In this document: piece by piece, positions 42,454 to 43,726 of the stretch
How the letters are laid out: the number at the start of each line of letters is the position of its first letter
How positions within the stretch are numbered: the stretch's first letter is position 1
IMG/VR virus record: IMGVR_UViG_3300017818_000031
Location: 1 to 43,726 of that record
DNA: 43,726 bases
From: a virus
Strand: one strand, 5' to 3'
The notes under the pieces: generated by a model
What the model was told of the DNA's origin: nothing
Seen by the model: only the letters and a program-made list of their open reading frames with translations
The model's database searches: none
Program-made: the position numbers and the translations under genes

Positions 42454-42674
42454 CAGTTCGTCAATTGGTCAAGCCAAAAGTCGCTCACGAAGGAACAAAG
42501 GCCGAAGTCGGTTTCCTTGACTTCTTGAACAGTCATGTCTTGCTGGCCGACCCACTTGGCGACTTTCTTCTTGCATCCCATACAGCGACCTGTCATGGAA
42601 TGAACGAGGTGGATTCGCCCAAGACCTGTTCCCCATTCGGTGTGTCCCTTCTTCGGTGTTCGGTTGTCCGACAT
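42453..42674 (-). CDS. Small hypothetical protein with CxxC, 73 aa
   Basis: Not recognised. It has HSMTGRCMGCKKKVAKW near the middle, a CxxC next to a basic patch, which could be half of a zinc site. The rest is soluble and acidic toward the end (TVQEVKETDFGLC, SDFWLDQLTN). The ATG at 42674 is 24 nt after the TTGATATACC box of a class A promoter; the longer frame runs through it. It overlaps the class C box of the next gene by one base at its stop. Confidence 0.55.
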   Translation of the reverse strand: MSDNRTPKKGHTEWGTGLGRIHLVHSMTGRCMGCKKKVAKWVGQQDMTVQEVKETDFGLCSFVSDFWLDQLTN

Positions 42675-42697
42675 GATATGAACCAGCCGATGCTGGT

Positions 42698-42720
42698 ATA
42701 TCAAACCTTTGTCGTATCAA
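42698..42720 (-). promoter_or_regulatory. Class A tandem promoter
   Basis: ATATCAA at 42698-42704 and GTATCAA at 42714-42720 on the plus strand, 16 bp apart. The proximal box ends 24 nt before the ATG at 42674. Confidence 0.55.
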
Positions 42721-42737
42721 TGTCTTAATCGCTCAAA

Positions 42738-43145
42738 TCACAGGGACTTGGCTTCTTCCGAATCGGAGAGTTTGTCCAAGACCTGCTGGCGAGTCAAGGT
42801 TCGGTGCAAATCCAATGCCCGTGTGTAGTGCTTGAGGCCACTTGGGTCAGCCTCACGCTTGAGGATAGCGAGGTATGCTTGCTTGACAAAATCCTCGCTG
42901 GAGAGGCTCTCGTCTTCCACATCGGGCATAGAGCCCTTCTGCGTGGCTTTCTTGGGCTTTGTTGGGGCTGGGGTGGGTTCTTCCACCACTTCCTCAACAA
43001 CGGCTTCCACAGGGGCTTCTGCGGGTGATTCTGCGGGTGCTTCCAAACGAGCAACGAGGTCAGCCTTCGTTCCATCCGTGTCCAACCCTGCTTCTTCGCA
43101 CAGGGCAATCAATTGCTTCTTGGTGAGTTCCATGAGGTCGCTCAT
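42738..43145 (-). CDS. SAP-domain and DUF4214-like protein, 135 aa
   Basis: The N-terminus (residues 5-35) matches a SAP-type helix-turn-helix: ELTKKQLIALCEEAGLDT, then GTKADLVARL. A Pro/Glu/Ala/Val linker follows (about 36-70). The C-terminal part (about 83-130) resembles DUF4214: QAYLAILKREADPSGLKHY and RQQVLDKLSDSEEAK. SAP domains bind DNA, and DUF4214 is found in secreted or surface proteins of bacteria, so the mix is odd for a virus; a packaging or virion DNA-contact role is possible. The ATG at 43145 has a class C box ending 21 nt upstream. Longer starts cross that box. Confidence 0.6.
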   Translation of the reverse strand: MSDLMELTKKQLIALCEEAGLDTDGTKADLVARLEAPAESPAEAPVEAVVEEVVEEPTPAPTKPKKATQKGSMPDVEDESLSSEDFVKQAYLAILKREADPSGLKHYTRALDLHRTLTRQQVLDKLSDSEEAKSL

Positions 43146-43165
43146 GCAATTTCCACCACGCACTT

Positions 43166-43175
43166 GGTTTAATAA
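43166..43175 (-). promoter_or_regulatory. Class C promoter (SAP-domain gene)
   Basis: TTATTAAACC on the minus strand, last C at 43166, exactly 21 nt before the ATG at 43145. Confidence 0.6.
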
Positions 43176-43259
43176 GGTGGGGGTTGGTCTTCAATTCGCC
43201 AGCGGGAATCACCTCTCATCACCACCTCCTTGTGTTTCGGCTCTCACATCGGTGATGAC

Positions 43260-43313
43260 GGAGGGCAGGGGCTCGCTGGTGGGTCGGTATGCCCTTTCTA
43301 CCCCCTGCTCTCC
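43260..43313. repeat. Imperfect inverted repeat with 12-bp arms
   Basis: GGAGGGCAGGGG (43260-43271) and CCCCTGCTCTCC (43302-43313) pair with one mismatch, a G-U pair in RNA. The loop is 30 nt. It lies between the divergent starts at 43145 (minus) and 43354 (plus) and could be a terminator, packaging element or small RNA. Confidence 0.4.
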
Positions 43314-43324
43314 ACCCTTTCATT

Positions 43325-43352
43325 CAATAACCGCGAACCGCTATTGCGGTTC
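43325..43352 (+). promoter_or_regulatory. Class C-like promoter with hairpin (HNH gene)
   Basis: CAATAACC on the plus strand, last C at 43332, 22 nt before the ATG at 43354. A perfect 7-bp inverted repeat, GAACCGC (43335-43341) and GCGGTTC (43346-43352), sits between box and start. Confidence 0.5.
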
Positions 43353-43353
43353 A

Positions 43354-43726
43354 ATGCCTTACAAAGACCCTGCGAAGCGGAAGGCGTATCAAAAGCGATA
43401 CAACCCACAGCACTACGCAAGCAACAGGCAGATGTATCTTGAGAAGGCGAAGCGAAGGCGAGAGAGAATCAAGCGTCAATATGAGGAATACAAAAAGGAA
43501 CTCGTCTGCACCGACTGTGGATTTGAAGGCCACAGGAATGTGTGGGCGATGGAGTTTGACCATATTGACCGCGATACGAAGGAACGAACCATCTCACGAA
43601 TGCTCTCCGATGGAATCGCGTGGAAGCGAGTCCTCGCTGAAATCAAGAAGTGCGAACCCGTGTGTTCCAATTGTCATCGCGCCCGTGAACGCAAGCGGTT
43701 TGAGGAACAGGGCGATGACTACAACA
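43354..43726 (+). CDS. HNH endonuclease, 3' end outside window
   Basis: A partial gene of 124 codons running off the window. The start is a basic helix (AKRKAYQKRYNPQHY, then EKAKRRRERIKR). Then come CTDCG (C52, C55), EFDHID (D69-H70, the catalytic His of HNH) and CSNCHR (C104, C107), the usual zinc-stabilised HNH arrangement. HNH nucleases act in virus genome packaging next to the terminase or as homing endonucleases; its neighbour on the right is not visible. It is on the plus strand with its own class C-like promoter and a hairpin at the start. Confidence 0.8.
   Translation, partial: MPYKDPAKRKAYQKRYNPQHYASNRQMYLEKAKRRRERIKRQYEEYKKELVCTDCGFEGHRNVWAMEFDHIDRDTKERTISRMLSDGIAWKRVLAEIKKCEPVCSNCHRARERKRFEEQGDDYN

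Noticed and set aside
43169-43219. 16-codon frame with a strong AAGGAGGTGG site on the minus strand before the SAP gene
   Set aside because: Too short to support, and it runs into the class C promoter box; kept only as a possible leader peptide.
1-43726. CRISPR array, tRNA, rRNA, insertion sequence or integrase
   Set aside because: No regularly spaced repeats, no cloverleaf or T-loop pattern, no transposase or recombinase motif were seen on reading both strands. A tRNA scan would be needed to be certain.

Overview
This window reads as part of the genome of a tailed dsDNA virus of an archaeon. The best guess is a magrovirus-like virus of Marine Group II Euryarchaeota (Poseidoniales) or a close relative. 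Two things point there. First, it carries an archaeal-type replisome: family B polymerase, RFC-like clamp loader, PCNA-like clamp, archaeo-eukaryotic primase, XPD-type Fe-S helicase and ERCC4 nuclease. Second, many genes have a TATA-like box about 23-25 nt upstream of the start codon, the layout of leaderless archaeal transcripts. The virion genes are of the classical tailed-virus type (tail tube, tail assembly chaperones, tape measure, hub, very large fibre-like proteins). I see no capsid, portal, terminase, integrase, tRNA, CRISPR array or insertion sequence, so the head and packaging module probably lies outside the window. Host and virus group are inference from gene content; no search was run.

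Layout. Positions 10-23200 are all on the minus strand. They hold the replication and nucleotide module mixed with small orphan genes: CobS/MoxR-like ATPase, PolB, NTP pyrophosphatase-like protein, RFC, glycosyltransferase, ERCC4 nuclease, primase, PCNA-like clamp, Cas4-like nuclease, P-loop ATPase, SSB-like protein, AAA+ helicase-like protein and XPD helicase. A 308-nt repeat- and hairpin-bearing intergenic region (23201-23508) separates this module from the plus-strand tail hub gene (23509-25320). From 25325 to 43145 the minus strand holds virion genes: a 2265-residue fibre-like protein with sialidase-like repeats, a 1578-residue tail protein with lectin-like and PKD domains, the tape measure, two overlapping chaperone genes and the tail tube, plus small orphan genes and a SAP/DUF4214 protein. 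A second structured intergenic region (43146-43353) precedes a plus-strand HNH nuclease cut off by the window end.

The most striking feature is regulatory. Promoters fall into three sequence classes that follow gene function. Class A has two copies of a TATCAATG-like element 16-18 bp apart and stands in front of small proteins of unknown function. Class B (TTGATAA or TTCATAA followed by GGTGGG) stands in front of the replication operons. Class C (TAAACC or a close variant, with the last C usually exactly 21 nt before the ATG) stands in front of virion genes. This suggests a temporal programme encoded in core-promoter variants. The spacing also fixes many start codons, and several starts here are much shorter than the longest open frame.
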